Shown piece by piece: positions 7,854-17,454 of a stretch of 64,000 bases of DNA (position 1 is the stretch's first letter; the number at the start of each line of letters is the position of its first letter). This DNA is from Paraburkholderia sp. D15. GTDB taxonomy: Bacteria > Pseudomonadota > Gammaproteobacteria > Burkholderiales > Burkholderiaceae. The stretch covers positions 620,001-684,000 of the forward strand of contig NZ_CP110395.1 in assembly GCF_029910215.1 (NCBI RefSeq), in the 5' to 3' direction. A program made the position numbers and the translations under genes. The notes beneath the pieces are model-generated. The model did not search any database and was not told the origin of the DNA. It worked only from the letters and a program-made list of their open reading frames with translations.

Positions 7854-9041
7854 ATGACCGCCCCCCACGACCCGTTGGACCGCGCCCGTGCAGACTCATC
7901 TCGCTCATCCGGGCTTCCTCTTAGCCGACTATGTGGCGACGACCCTACGATGCTTGCCACGCTATCGCGCGCTCGTCTGTTGATCGACAGGCAGCTTCCC
8001 ATTCTGATTCTCGGCGAGACCGGCACCGGCAAGGAGTACCTTGCCCGCGCGCTGCACGACTACAGCAACCGCCGGCATGCCGCGATGGTGTCGGTGAATT
8101 GCGGTTCGATTCCCGAGAACCTGATCGAGAGCGAACTGTTCGGTTATACGCGTGGCGCATTTTCCGGCGCCTTGTCGACCGGCATGAAGGGCAAGGTCGC
8201 GCTTGCCCACCGCGGCACGTTATTCCTCGATGAAATCGGCGATATGCCCGCGGCGCAACAGACCCGTTTGCTGCGCGTGCTGTCGGAGCGTGAAGTCACG
8301 CCGATCGGTTCCGCCGAACCGATCGCCGTCGATCTGCAGTTGATCTGCGCGACGCATCAGAACATCGAGTCGCATGTCGAAGCCGGCACGTTCCGCGAGG
8401 ATCTGTATTACCGGATCGCGGTGGGGATCGTGCATCTGCCGCCGGTGCGCGAACGGCACGACCGCGCGTGGCTGCTGCAATCGATTCTCGACGCGGAAGC
8501 ACCAGGCATGACGCTCGATGCCAACGTCGATAGCGAAGCGCGCGACATCCTGCTGCACAGCCGCTGGCCCGGCAATCTGCGCCAGATGCGCGCGGCGATC
8601 CAGTATGCGTGCGCGGTGAAGAGCGGCGATCTGATCCGCGCGGGCGATCTGCCGGCCAACGTGCTGACCGGCAAGGGAATCAAAGTGGGCGCGGCGTTGC
8701 GCTCGACCCTGCACGCGGCATTGCAAAGCGCGCCGCATCCGTATGCCGCGTCGCACGATGCGTTGCCCGGCGCCGCGCAGGCCATTCGTCACGGCGGCCA
8801 CGGTGGTCACGGCGGTCATGTCAGCCACGCGGGCCATGGCGATGCATTGCGTGCGGCGGTCGCACCGCCGAGCGAGCGCGACAACATTCTGCGTGCGCTG
8901 TCCGCGAGCCGTTGGAATATTTCGGCCGCTTCACGCGAGTTGGGTATCTGCCGCGCATCGCTTTATCGCAAGCTCAGGCAGTTCCGCATTCCGCACGTGC
9001 GAGACGTGGGTTGCGACATGCTGATGGCCGACCACGGTTAG
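7854..9041 (+). CDS. Sigma-54-dependent activator, AAA+ core plus Fis-type HTH, with His/Gly-rich linker
   Basis: This 395-residue bacterial enhancer-binding protein has Walker A GETGTGKE at residues 54-61, the sigma-54 contact loop as GAFSGA at 101-106 (the usual form is GAFTGA), and Walker B GTLFLDEIGD near 122-131. An arginine-finger region follows, and a Fis-type helix-turn-helix lies near 345-375 (NISAASRELGICRASLYRKL). There is only about 40 residues before the AAA+ core, so no sensor domain is present and activity may be set by expression level. Between the AAA+ and HTH parts is a His-Gly linker (about 313-329; GGHGGHGGH) that could bind metal. The start chosen is the ATG at 7854 with AAAGAGAGA upstream. 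Family knowledge: AcoR-like HTHs bind palindromic enhancers. The inferred targets are the sites at 6672-6717 and 16242-16282. Confidence 0.85.
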   Translation: MTAPHDPLDRARADSSRSSGLPLSRLCGDDPTMLATLSRARLLIDRQLPILILGETGTGKEYLARALHDYSNRRHAAMVSVNCGSIPENLIESELFGYTRGAFSGALSTGMKGKVALAHRGTLFLDEIGDMPAAQQTRLLRVLSEREVTPIGSAEPIAVDLQLICATHQNIESHVEAGTFREDLYYRIAVGIVHLPPVRERHDRAWLLQSILDAEAPGMTLDANVDSEARDILLHSRWPGNLRQMRAAIQYACAVKSGDLIRAGDLPANVLTGKGIKVGAALRSTLHAALQSAPHPYAASHDALPGAAQAIRHGGHGGHGGHVSHAGHGDALRAAVAPPSERDNILRALSASRWNISAASRELGICRASLYRKLRQFRIPHVRDVGCDMLMADHG

Positions 9042-9116
9042 GTGCTGCGATTGAACCGGTGTGGTTGAGTCCGCAAAGCTAAGCCCGTTTAATCCTGACG
9101 CAAGGCCTGGCGCATG

Positions 9117-9155
9117 GGGACGTCCGCGTATTGTTTGTCGATTCGCGGACGTCCC
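9117..9155. terminator. Bidirectional hairpin between convergent activator and DUF815 genes
   Basis: Twelve-base arms GGGACGTCCGCG (9117-9128) and CGCGGACGTCCC (9144-9155) pair perfectly around a 15-base loop. The following T-run is short (TTT), so it is a probable but not strong terminator for the activator gene and its convergent neighbour ending at 9260. Confidence 0.55.
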
Positions 9156-9259
9156 TTTCCCATGCCCCCTCTCTCACGGCCCCCACCATGACGCTTTCCG
9201 GCTCGCCCGCGCGCGGCCACCGCCGAGGCCGCGCCGGGCGCGCCGGTTTCTCCGGCACT

Positions 9260-10204
9260 TCACCGCACCTCGGACGACACCTCGCGCTCGGCACACGCAA
9301 GCCGCCCCGCGTAATCCTGCGCGAACTGCATGGCGATGCGACCCGAGCGTGCCCCGCGCGCCAGCGCCCATTGCAGCGCGGGCTGGTGCGCGGCCTCGAT
9401 CTGCGCCGTCGTGAAGCCGAGCATGCCGAGCCGTTGCGCGACCACTTCCAGATACTGGTCCTGCGAAAACGCATAGAACGTGACCCAGATGCCGAAGCGC
9501 TCGGACAGCGAAATCTTTTCCTCGACCGCGTCGCCCGGATGCAGCTCGCCGTTCTCCGCGACCGAATAGCCTTCGTTGTCGCGCGCATCTTCCGCGAGCA
9601 GGTGACGGCGATTCGACGTCGCGTAAATCAGCACGTTGCTCGAATGACCGGCCACCGATCCGTCGAGCACGGTCTTCAGCCCTTTGTAGCCGGTCTCGCC
9701 GGATTCGAACGAGAGGTCGTCGCAGAAGATCAGGAAACGTTCCGGACGATGCCGCACGCGATCGAGAATCACCGGCAGATCGTCGAGCGATTCCTTGCCG
9801 ACTTCGATCAGCCGCAGACCCTCGGGCGCGAATGCATGCAGACAGGCCTTCACCAGCGACGACTTGCCGGTGCCGCGCGCGCCGGTCAGCAGCACGTTGT
9901 TGGCCGGATAGCCCATCACGAACTGACGCGTGTTCTGCCGGATCACATCCATCTGACGCTCGACGTTGCACAGTTCGTCGAACGGAATCAACGCAGGGTC
10001 CGTGATCGCGTGCAATTGCGCGGCGCCGAACGGGCCCGCGCCACGTTGCCAGCGAAACGCGATCGCATGGCGCCAGTCGGGTTCCTCGCCGGCACTCGTG
10101 CCGAGCGCGGCCTCAGCCAGCGCGGCGAGCCGGTCGAGCCGTTTGAACAGGCCGGCGACGTGCCGTTCCAGCGAGTTGTCGGTATCGATATCCATGGGGC
10201 TCAT
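9260..10204 (-). CDS. DUF815 family AAA+-like ATP-binding protein
   Basis: This 314-residue cytoplasmic P-loop protein is of the DUF815 family, commonly found as a single conserved gene in proteobacteria with no settled function. It has a Walker A motif GARGTGKSS near the middle, a Walker B-like FLIFCDDLSFE, and a sensor segment YATSNRRHL, all consistent with an AAA+ ATPase. The start overlaps the stop of the upstream transporter gene (ATGA, 10201-10204); a second in-frame ATG follows three codons later. The overlap suggests translation coupling with the EamA-type exporter gene rather than a shared function. Confidence 0.8.
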   Translation of the reverse strand: MSPMDIDTDNSLERHVAGLFKRLDRLAALAEAALGTSAGEEPDWRHAIAFRWQRGAGPFGAAQLHAITDPALIPFDELCNVERQMDVIRQNTRQFVMGYPANNVLLTGARGTGKSSLVKACLHAFAPEGLRLIEVGKESLDDLPVILDRVRHRPERFLIFCDDLSFESGETGYKGLKTVLDGSVAGHSSNVLIYATSNRRHLLAEDARDNEGYSVAENGELHPGDAVEEKISLSERFGIWVTFYAFSQDQYLEVVAQRLGMLGFTTAQIEAAHQPALQWALARGARSGRIAMQFAQDYAGRLACAEREVSSEVR

Positions 10205-11106
10205 TCCTGCGTCGCGGCGGCTTGCGCGGCGGGTCGTTTGAACATTTGCGCGACGATCACGCCGACCAGCGCGGTACCGCCGCCGAGCACGTGATACAGA
10301 TGCAGGTTCTCGCCAAGCAGCGTGATGGCGATCAGCGCGGTCGCGATCGGCAGCACGTTCATGAACAGTGCGCAGCGATTCGGGCCGAGATGCTTGACGC
10401 CTTGCATCCACAGGAACGGCAGCACGACCGAGGCGAGCACGCCGGCGTACAGGATCAGCGGCACGCTAGCGCGGGTCGGCAACGCTTCGGCGGTGGGCAG
10501 ACGCAGCAGCATGGGCAGCATGAAGACCAGCGCGAACAGCGCCTGCAGATAGGTGGATTGCCACGACGGCAGCCCGACGTGCCAGCGCTTGAGCAGCACG
10601 CCGTAAATCGCATAGGCGAGCGACGCGAAGATCATCAGCAGATCGCCGATATGCGCGCCGTTGGCGAACAGCATCGCGGGATTGCCCTGCGTGATCAGAT
10701 ACACCACGCCGACCAGCGACAGGATGCCGCCGCCCACCATGCCCGCCGAAGGCGCTTCGCCGAGCAACAGCGTGCTGGCGACCATGGTCATCAGCGGCAC
10801 CAGCGCGGTGATGATCGACATGTTGGTGGCGGTGGTGGTTTTCGCGGCCTCGTACGAAAGGCTCTGGAACAGCGCCATCGCGAGGAAGCCGAGTACGGCG
10901 AGCTTGGGCAGTTGCGGAATGATCGCCGCGCGATTGAGCCAGGCCGGCTTCAGCGTGAACAGGCTCATCAACGCGACGGCCAGCAGCAGACGATAGAAGG
11001 TGATCGCCGACGGGTCGATGGTATGGGCGGACAGCTTCGACACGATCACGTTGCCGGCCCACAGCAGGATTGCCACAAAAGGAAACAGGAAATACGATCT
11101 CTTCAT
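10201..11106 (-). CDS. EamA/DMT-family inner-membrane transporter
   Basis: This 301-residue membrane protein has about ten hydrophobic segments arranged as two EamA repeats (roughly 5-140 and 160-290), the hallmark of drug/metabolite exporters such as RhaT/YdcZ relatives. It should export a small metabolite from the cytoplasm; the substrate cannot be inferred from sequence. It is followed by the DUF815 gene with a four-base overlap and is divergent from an AraC-family regulator, the usual arrangement for a regulated efflux pump. Confidence 0.85.
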   Translation of the reverse strand: MKRSYFLFPFVAILLWAGNVIVSKLSAHTIDPSAITFYRLLLAVALMSLFTLKPAWLNRAAIIPQLPKLAVLGFLAMALFQSLSYEAAKTTTATNMSIITALVPLMTMVASTLLLGEAPSAGMVGGGILSLVGVVYLITQGNPAMLFANGAHIGDLLMIFASLAYAIYGVLLKRWHVGLPSWQSTYLQALFALVFMLPMLLRLPTAEALPTRASVPLILYAGVLASVVLPFLWMQGVKHLGPNRCALFMNVLPIATALIAITLLGENLHLYHVLGGGTALVGVIVAQMFKRPAAQAAATQE

Positions 11107-11323
11107 CTCGCGCTCTGGCTAACTATCAAATGGGATTCATGGGCTTCGAACTGAATCGGAATGTTGCGCTCGCGTGTCAGGTCTGTCTCCCGCCAAAAAG
11201 TCTTCACTTGTCGCGAAACGGTCAACCGCATGCGCAGTTGCGTGTTCAAACACGCGGCCAGGGACATACGCCCACGCGTATCCGCATGAACAACCTCTGC
11301 TCGCGAAACTCGCGAAACCGCCC

Positions 11324-12136
11324 ATGAACGCACGCGCCCCTTCCAGCGTGGACAACCGCGACGAAACGCCGACGGCACCCGGCGCGCATGTCCCGTTCGA
11401 GAGCACGCCGATGCCGGTCTCGGCGATGGCCGCGTGGTATCCGCACGGCAGCGTGATCGCCGCGCACCGTCACCGGCGCGCGCAATTGCTGTATGCGATC
11501 GAAGGCGTGATGCTGATCGAATCGGCTACCGGCTCGTGGGTCGTGCCGCCGACGCGCGGCGTGTGGCTCGAACCCGGCGTCGATCATTCGGTGCAGATGA
11601 GCGGCGACGTGAAGATGCGCACCGTGTTCGTCGAGCCCGGCGCGGCCGCGCATCTGCCGACGCGCAGTTGCGTGGTGGAAGTGCATGCGTTGCTGCGCGA
11701 GCTGATTCTCGCGGCGATCGACGTGCCGCAAGACTACGCGCCCGGTTCGCGCGACGATCATCTGATGCAGTTGCTGCTGGCCGAGTTGAACGCGGTGCCG
11801 CTGCTGCCGCTGTATCTGCCGTGGCCGACCGATGCGCGTCTGCGCGAGGTGTGCGACAGCCTGCTCGCCGCGCCGGACGACAATCGCACGATCGGCGCCT
11901 GGGCCCAGACCCTGGATGTGTCGGAGAAGACGTTTCACCGCTGGTTCCAGCGCGAAACCGGCATTACGTTCGGACGCTGGCGCCAGCAGGCGCGGCTGCT
12001 GCTGGCGCTCAGGTGCCTCGCGCACGGCGAGAAAATTCTCGCCGTCGCGATGGACCACGGCTATACGAGCCAGAGTGCGTTCGCGGCGATGTTCAAACGG
12101 CACTTCGGCGTGGTGCCGTCCGCGTTTTACGCGTAG
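11324..12136 (+). CDS. AraC-family regulator with N-terminal cupin domain
   Basis: This 270-residue regulator has an N-terminal cupin-like sensing domain (about 20-110; 'AHRHRRAQLLYAIEGV' is the first cupin motif) and two C-terminal helix-turn-helix motifs (about 165-265; 'KTFHRWFQRETGITFGRWRQQARLL' and 'YTSQSAFAAMFKRHFGVVPSAF'). The layout is that of the NimR/YdeC-like subgroup, whose members usually control an adjacent divergent transporter. Here the divergent gene is the EamA-type exporter, so the target is probably the 11107-11323 gap. The ATG at 11324 gives a family-length protein; longer in-frame starts upstream give sequence that does not look protein-like. Confidence 0.8.
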   Translation: MNARAPSSVDNRDETPTAPGAHVPFESTPMPVSAMAAWYPHGSVIAAHRHRRAQLLYAIEGVMLIESATGSWVVPPTRGVWLEPGVDHSVQMSGDVKMRTVFVEPGAAAHLPTRSCVVEVHALLRELILAAIDVPQDYAPGSRDDHLMQLLLAELNAVPLLPLYLPWPTDARLREVCDSLLAAPDDNRTIGAWAQTLDVSEKTFHRWFQRETGITFGRWRQQARLLLALRCLAHGEKILAVAMDHGYTSQSAFAAMFKRHFGVVPSAFYA

Positions 12137-12149
12137 CGCACCGGCACAT

Positions 12150-13163
<1,014 letters not shown>

Positions 13164-13177
13164 TCAACCGGTTGAGC

Positions 13178-14755
13178 TTAGGCGGCGGACGCTTCCTGCG
13201 GCACCGCCAGCAAAGCCTTGATGTCCTTCTTGACGATCTTGCCGTAGGCCGACTTCGGCAATGCGTCCCAGAAAACACAGCGTTTCGGCCATTTGTAGCG
13301 GGCGAGGCGCGGTTCGAGATGCGCGAGCAGCGCGTCCTCTTCCAGTCCCCAGCCCTCGCGCAGCACCACCACCGCGACGCCGATTTCGCCCCACTTCGCG
13401 TCGGGCATGCCGACGACCGCGACTTCCTGCACGGCCTTGTGCGTGAGGATCGCTTCCTCGACTTCGCGTGGATACACGTTCGAACCGCCGGAGATGTACA
13501 TGTCCGACGAGCGTCCGGTGATGTACAGGAACCCCTGATCGTCGAGATGACCGAGGTCGCCGGTGTGGAACCAGCCGTGCCGGAAGGCCTTTTCGTTCGC
13601 GTCGGGATTGTTGTAGTAGCCGACGAACACCGCCGGTCCGCGCACGCAGATTTCGCCGCTTGCGCCGGGCGCGAGGCGATGGCCTTCGTCGTCGAGAATG
13701 CCGATCTCCATGCCGGTGCGCGCGTAGCCGCAGGTGCCGGCGCGTGCGTCGGCGTGATCGTCGGCGCTGTGCAGCGCGGGCGGCAACACGGTGATGTTGC
13801 CGGTCACTTCGCCGAGCCCGTAGTACTGCACCAGCACCTTGCCGAGCTTGCGCAGCGCATGCTTCTGGTCTTCGCGATACATCGGCGCGCCGGCGTAGAT
13901 CACGTATTTCAGCGAGCTGTGATCGTAACGGTCGACGGATTCGTGCTCGGTCAGCATCTTGACGATGGTCGGCACGGTGAACAGGTTGTCGATCCGGTGT
14001 TCCTGCACCAGCGCCCACGCTTCCTCGGCGTCGAGTTTTTCGGAGGCGGGCAGCACGCTGGCCGCCGCGCGCGCCACGTTGACCATCGCGTGAATGCCGG
14101 CGCCGTGCGACAGCGGCGCCACCACGAGCGACCGCGACGCCGGGCTCAGACCGGGCATCAGATCGGCGATGTGGTTGGTCAGCACGAAGGCCATCTGCCC
14201 ATGCGTGAGCACGCCGGCCTTCGGGCGGCCGGTGGTGCCGGACGTATAGAAGAACCACAGCGGATCGTCGCGATCCACTTCGCACGCGACGAAGGGCGGC
14301 GCGTCGAGCTGACAGGCGAGCGTTTCGTACGCGAGTTCGCCGGCGCGCGGCGCGCCGATCGCGATCACGTGCTGTAGCGCTGGGGACGCGGCCCGCACCG
14401 CGTCGACGTGCGCGTCGAAACCGGCTTCGTAGATCATCGCCTTCGCGCCGCTCGATTCGCCGAGATAGGCGGCTTCCGGCGCGGTGATCCGGCAGTTGGT
14501 CGGCACCCACACGGCGCCGAGCTTGAACGCGATCCACGCGCTTTCGAACAGCGCCAGGTTGTTGCGCGAGTGCACGAGAATGCGGTCGCCCTTGCCGACG
14601 CCGAGCCGGCTCAGGCCGTGCGCGACCGCGTCGACACGGGCGTTGAGTTGATCCCAGCTCGTGCTGTTGCCGGCGTGGATGAAGGCGGGTTGATCGGGGT
14701 GGCGCCGGGCTGCGTCGGTCAGCAGATTCCCGAGGTTCATGACGGTGGTCAACAT
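13178..14755 (-). CDS. AMP-forming acyl-CoA ligase/synthetase
   Basis: This 525-residue ANL-family enzyme activates a carboxylic acid with ATP and couples it to CoA. The P-loop-like motif is FFYTSGTTGRPKAG near 165-180; the substrate/AMP region has YYGLGEVTGN, GEICVRG and GWFHTGD; and the C-terminal domain has GRSSDMYISGGSNVYPREVE and PKSAYGKIVKKD, with the catalytic lysine. Starts at ATG 14755, 14740 and 14797 are all possible; none has a good Shine-Dalgarno, and 14755 fits the family N-terminus best. It lies 107 bp after the thiolase in the same operon. The substrate may be a medium or aromatic acid imported by the divergent TRAP system (inference). Confidence 0.85.
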   Translation of the reverse strand: MLTTVMNLGNLLTDAARRHPDQPAFIHAGNSTSWDQLNARVDAVAHGLSRLGVGKGDRILVHSRNNLALFESAWIAFKLGAVWVPTNCRITAPEAAYLGESSGAKAMIYEAGFDAHVDAVRAASPALQHVIAIGAPRAGELAYETLACQLDAPPFVACEVDRDDPLWFFYTSGTTGRPKAGVLTHGQMAFVLTNHIADLMPGLSPASRSLVVAPLSHGAGIHAMVNVARAAASVLPASEKLDAEEAWALVQEHRIDNLFTVPTIVKMLTEHESVDRYDHSSLKYVIYAGAPMYREDQKHALRKLGKVLVQYYGLGEVTGNITVLPPALHSADDHADARAGTCGYARTGMEIGILDDEGHRLAPGASGEICVRGPAVFVGYYNNPDANEKAFRHGWFHTGDLGHLDDQGFLYITGRSSDMYISGGSNVYPREVEEAILTHKAVQEVAVVGMPDAKWGEIGVAVVVLREGWGLEEDALLAHLEPRLARYKWPKRCVFWDALPKSAYGKIVKKDIKALLAVPQEASAA

Positions 14756-14862
14756 ACGCAAAGTGCTTTCGAAAAGGGGAAGGGGAGCGGCGCGCATCGG
14801 CGGCGTGCGTTCGATGGCGCGCCTCAGTGGCGTCGCGCGGCGGTGTCGCCCAGTGGTGTCGC

Positions 14863-16029
14863 TTAGCGGCGTGCCTCGAGAATGCTCAGATAGTTGGTCA
14901 CCGCCGCGCCACCCATGTTGAAGACGCCGGCTGTGCGCGCATTCGGAATCTGCATCTCGCCGGCCTGGCCGCTGACCTGCATCGCCGCCATCACGTGCAT
15001 CGACACGCCGGTCGCGCCGACCGGATGCCCCTTCGCCTTCAGCCCGCCCGATGCATTCACCGGCAGGCGCCCCTGTTTCGTCGTCACGCCGTCGAGAATC
15101 ACGCGCGCGCCTTGTCCCGGTTCGGCCAGTCCCATCGCTTCGTATTCGATCAGTTCGGCGATCGTGAAGCAGTCGTGGGTTTCGACCAGCGAGAGATCGT
15201 CGAGCGTCATGCCGGCTTGCGCGAGACCTTGCTTCCACGCGAGCCGTGCGCCGTCGAACGCGATCGGATCGCGACGCGAGAGCGGCAGATAGTCGCTGAC
15301 CTGAACCGTCGCGCGAAACTCGACCGCGTGGCGGGTGCGCCGCGCGATCTCCGGCGACGCGATGATCATGGCTGCCGCGCCGTCGGAGATCATCGAACAG
15401 TCGGTGCGTTTCAGCGGGCCGGCCACGAACGGATTTTTCTCCGACGGCGTGCGGCAGAAGTCGTAGCCGAAATCGCGCCGCATATGCGCGTACGGATTCG
15501 ACACGCCGTTGCGATGGTTCTTCGCGGCGATCGCCGCGAGCGCGTCCGACTGGTCGCCATAGCGGTCGAAATAAGTCTGTGCGAGCTGGCCGAAGATGCC
15601 GGCGAAGCCGCCCGGCACGTCCGCTTCCTCGCTCGCGTACGAACACTTCTGCAGCACCTTGCCGACTTCGGCGGTGGGCAGGCTCGTCATCTTCTCGTAG
15701 CCGATCACCAGCGCGCAGGCCGAGCGGCCGGAGCGCAGCGCGTCAAGCGCGGAATACACGGCGGCCGAACCGGTCGAGCAGGCGTTTTCGCAGCGCACGG
15801 TCGACGTGAAACGCAACTCGGGAATCGCGTTGAAGACAAGCGCGGACGGAAAGTCCTGATAGACGAAACCGCCGTTGAACGTCCCCACGTGAATCGAATC
15901 GATCTGGCCGGCTTCGATGCCGGCGTGATCGATCGCGCCGTGCGCGGTGTCGGCAATCATGCGTTCGATGTCGAGCGCGTCGAGTTTGCCGAACGGGATA
16001 TGGCTCCATCCGATGATGGTCGGTTGCAT
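14863..16029 (-). CDS. Thiolase-family acetyl-CoA acyltransferase (SCP2-thiolase-like)
   Basis: This 388-residue thiolase has the acylated cysteine in RCENACSTGSAAV (Cys near 90) and the C-terminal NASGGLKAKGHPVGATG motif with its histidine. It also has the HDCFTIAELIEYE segment that is typical of the SCP2/archaeal-type thiolase branch rather than FadA/PhaA. It should cleave a 3-ketoacyl-CoA or form a C-C bond. The start is ATG 16029, with a Shine-Dalgarno AAGGAG about ten bases upstream on the minus strand. It is the first gene of the thiolase-ligase-aldo/keto reductase operon and is preceded by a sigma-54-like promoter at 16069-16083. Confidence 0.85.
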   Translation of the reverse strand: MQPTIIGWSHIPFGKLDALDIERMIADTAHGAIDHAGIEAGQIDSIHVGTFNGGFVYQDFPSALVFNAIPELRFTSTVRCENACSTGSAAVYSALDALRSGRSACALVIGYEKMTSLPTAEVGKVLQKCSYASEEADVPGGFAGIFGQLAQTYFDRYGDQSDALAAIAAKNHRNGVSNPYAHMRRDFGYDFCRTPSEKNPFVAGPLKRTDCSMISDGAAAMIIASPEIARRTRHAVEFRATVQVSDYLPLSRRDPIAFDGARLAWKQGLAQAGMTLDDLSLVETHDCFTIAELIEYEAMGLAEPGQGARVILDGVTTKQGRLPVNASGGLKAKGHPVGATGVSMHVMAAMQVSGQAGEMQIPNARTAGVFNMGGAAVTNYLSILEARR

Positions 16030-16068
16030 AACGAACAGCTCCTTGGCTTGGTGATGGCGACGCTCAAT

Positions 16069-16083
16069 GCAAGAGCCAGGCCA
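16069..16083 (-). promoter_or_regulatory. Sigma-54-like promoter for the thiolase operon
   Basis: The minus strand reads TGGCCTGGCTCTTGCAT: GG and GC are ten bases apart as required, with a full TTGCA -12 element and TGGCCT in place of TGGCAC at -24. The predicted start is near 16057, 28 bases before the thiolase ATG. Confidence 0.6.
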
Positions 16084-16241
16084 ATCGCGTGCCGATATCG
16101 CGAGCCGCGGCGCGCCACGCGCGAGGCGGGCGCCGCGCGAAGCCTTGCCATGCCTTGCCGCGTCTCGCCTCGCCACCGAAAACGCGCGATGCGATTCGAG
16201 CGGGAACACCGCGCCCGTCATGTTCGATCGACCCGCCCGTG

Positions 16242-16282
16242 TGCGACACAAACCCTGCGACAGGTGTCGCACACGCTCGACA
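16242..16282. promoter_or_regulatory. Shared enhancer-like palindrome cluster between divergent thiolase and TRAP operons
   Basis: A perfect dyad TGCGACA-GG-TGTCGCA lies at 16255-16270, with further GCGACA-like half sites at 16242-16247 and about 16276-16281. The 14-mer CTGCGACAGGTGTC (16254-16267) is identical to that at 6704-6717. Its centre is about 120 bp upstream of the TRAP start site and about 205 bp upstream of the thiolase start site, normal spacing for a sigma-54 enhancer. Confidence 0.7.
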
Positions 16283-16358
16283 CCTGCACGCCCGCCGCGG
16301 CCTGGCAATAACCCGTACCGCACGCCGCAACGCCACGGCCCGCGTGCCTCGTCACCAA

Positions 16359-16374
16359 TGGCATTCAATTTGCT
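16359..16374 (+). promoter_or_regulatory. Sigma-54 (-24/-12) promoter for the TRAP transporter genes
   Basis: TGGCATTCAATTTGCT has TGGC and TTGC with exactly ten bases between GG (16360-16361) and GC (16372-16373), a near-perfect -24/-12 element. The predicted start is near 16385, giving a 44-base leader with Shine-Dalgarno CAGGAGA before the ATG at 16429. Confidence 0.8.
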
Positions 16375-16428
16375 TTTGCCTGGATGCCCGCCTTCGATGC
16401 GGCAAACATAAAACTCAGGAGACAGACG

Positions 16429-17448
16429 ATGAGCGTTACTTCCCGGCGCGACTTTCTCAAATGTGCCTCACTTGCCGCCGCCGCGTCGTTCGCCGGCCTG
16501 CACGGCCGCAATGCGCACGCGGCCGAGTTCACTCTCAAGTACGCGAACAATCTGCCCGCGACGCATCCGATGAACCTCCGCGCGAAAGAGGCCGCGGCGC
16601 GCATCGCGTCGGAAAGCAAGGGACGTGTCGACTTTCAGGTGTACCCGAACAACCAACTCGGTAGCGATACGGACATGCTGTCGCAGGTTCGCTCCGGCGC
16701 CATCGACTACTTCACGCTGTCGCCGCTGATTCTCGGCACGCTGGTGCCGGCCGCGCAGATCACCGGCGTGGGCTTTGCGTTCAAGGACTACGACCAGGTA
16801 TGGAGCGCGCTCGACGGCACGCTTGGCGAACGCGTGCGCCAGGAGATCGCGAAGACCTCCGTGTTCGCGTTCGACAGGATCTGGGACAACGGCTACCGCC
16901 AGACCACCACCAGCACGCGGCCGATCCATCTGCCGGCCGATCTCAAGGGCATCAAGCTGCGCGTGCCGATGAGCCCGATCTGGACGTCGATGTTCCAGGC
17001 GCTCGGCGCGTCGCCGGCCAGCATCAATTTTTCCGAGGTGTATTCGTCGCTGCAGACGCGCGTGGTGGAAGGGCAGGAGAACCCGCTCGCCACCATCACG
17101 GCGGCCAAGCTTTACGAAGTGCAGAAGTATTGCTCGCTGACCAATCACATGTGGGACGGCTTCTGGTTTCTCGCCAACAAGCAGTCGTTCGCGCGTCTGC
17201 CGAAAGACCTGCAAACCGTCGTGCAGAACGCCGTCAACGATGCGGCGTTGAAGGAGCGCGCGGACGTCGCGAAGCTGAACGCGTCGCTGATGCCCGATCT
17301 GAAGTCGAAGGGACTGCAATTCAACGACGTCGATATCAACGCGTTCCGCAAGCAACTGACTGCCGCGGGCTTCTACGCCGACTGGCACAAGAAGTTCGGC
17401 GACGACGCGTGGACCGCTCTCGAAAAATACACCGGCAAGCTCGCCTGA
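16429..17448 (+). CDS. TRAP transporter periplasmic substrate-binding protein (DctP family)
   Basis: This 339-residue solute receptor delivers an organic acid to the adjacent TRAP membrane subunit. Residues 1-34 form an export signal containing a twin-arginine motif (SRRDFLK at 5-11) and ending at NAHA-AEF, so the folded protein is probably exported by Tat. The mature part shows DctP features, including 'ASINFSEVYSSLQTRVVEGQENP', which contains the ligand-binding arginine region and the conserved G-x-E segment. The ATG at 16429 has a clear Shine-Dalgarno (AGGAGA). It is the first gene of a TRAP/SDR operon under a sigma-54 promoter. The ligand is unknown but likely a monocarboxylate or keto acid, given the neighbouring ligase and thiolase. 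Confidence 0.88.
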   Translation: MSVTSRRDFLKCASLAAAASFAGLHGRNAHAAEFTLKYANNLPATHPMNLRAKEAAARIASESKGRVDFQVYPNNQLGSDTDMLSQVRSGAIDYFTLSPLILGTLVPAAQITGVGFAFKDYDQVWSALDGTLGERVRQEIAKTSVFAFDRIWDNGYRQTTTSTRPIHLPADLKGIKLRVPMSPIWTSMFQALGASPASINFSEVYSSLQTRVVEGQENPLATITAAKLYEVQKYCSLTNHMWDGFWFLANKQSFARLPKDLQTVVQNAVNDAALKERADVAKLNASLMPDLKSKGLQFNDVDINAFRKQLTAAGFYADWHKKFGDDAWTALEKYTGKLA

Positions 17449-17454
17449 TACGCC

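Noticed and set aside
9131..10294. Long plus-strand open frame opposite the DUF815 gene
   Set aside because: High-GC shadow frame, Arg/Ala-rich and without domain motifs; the minus strand carries a clear P-loop protein.
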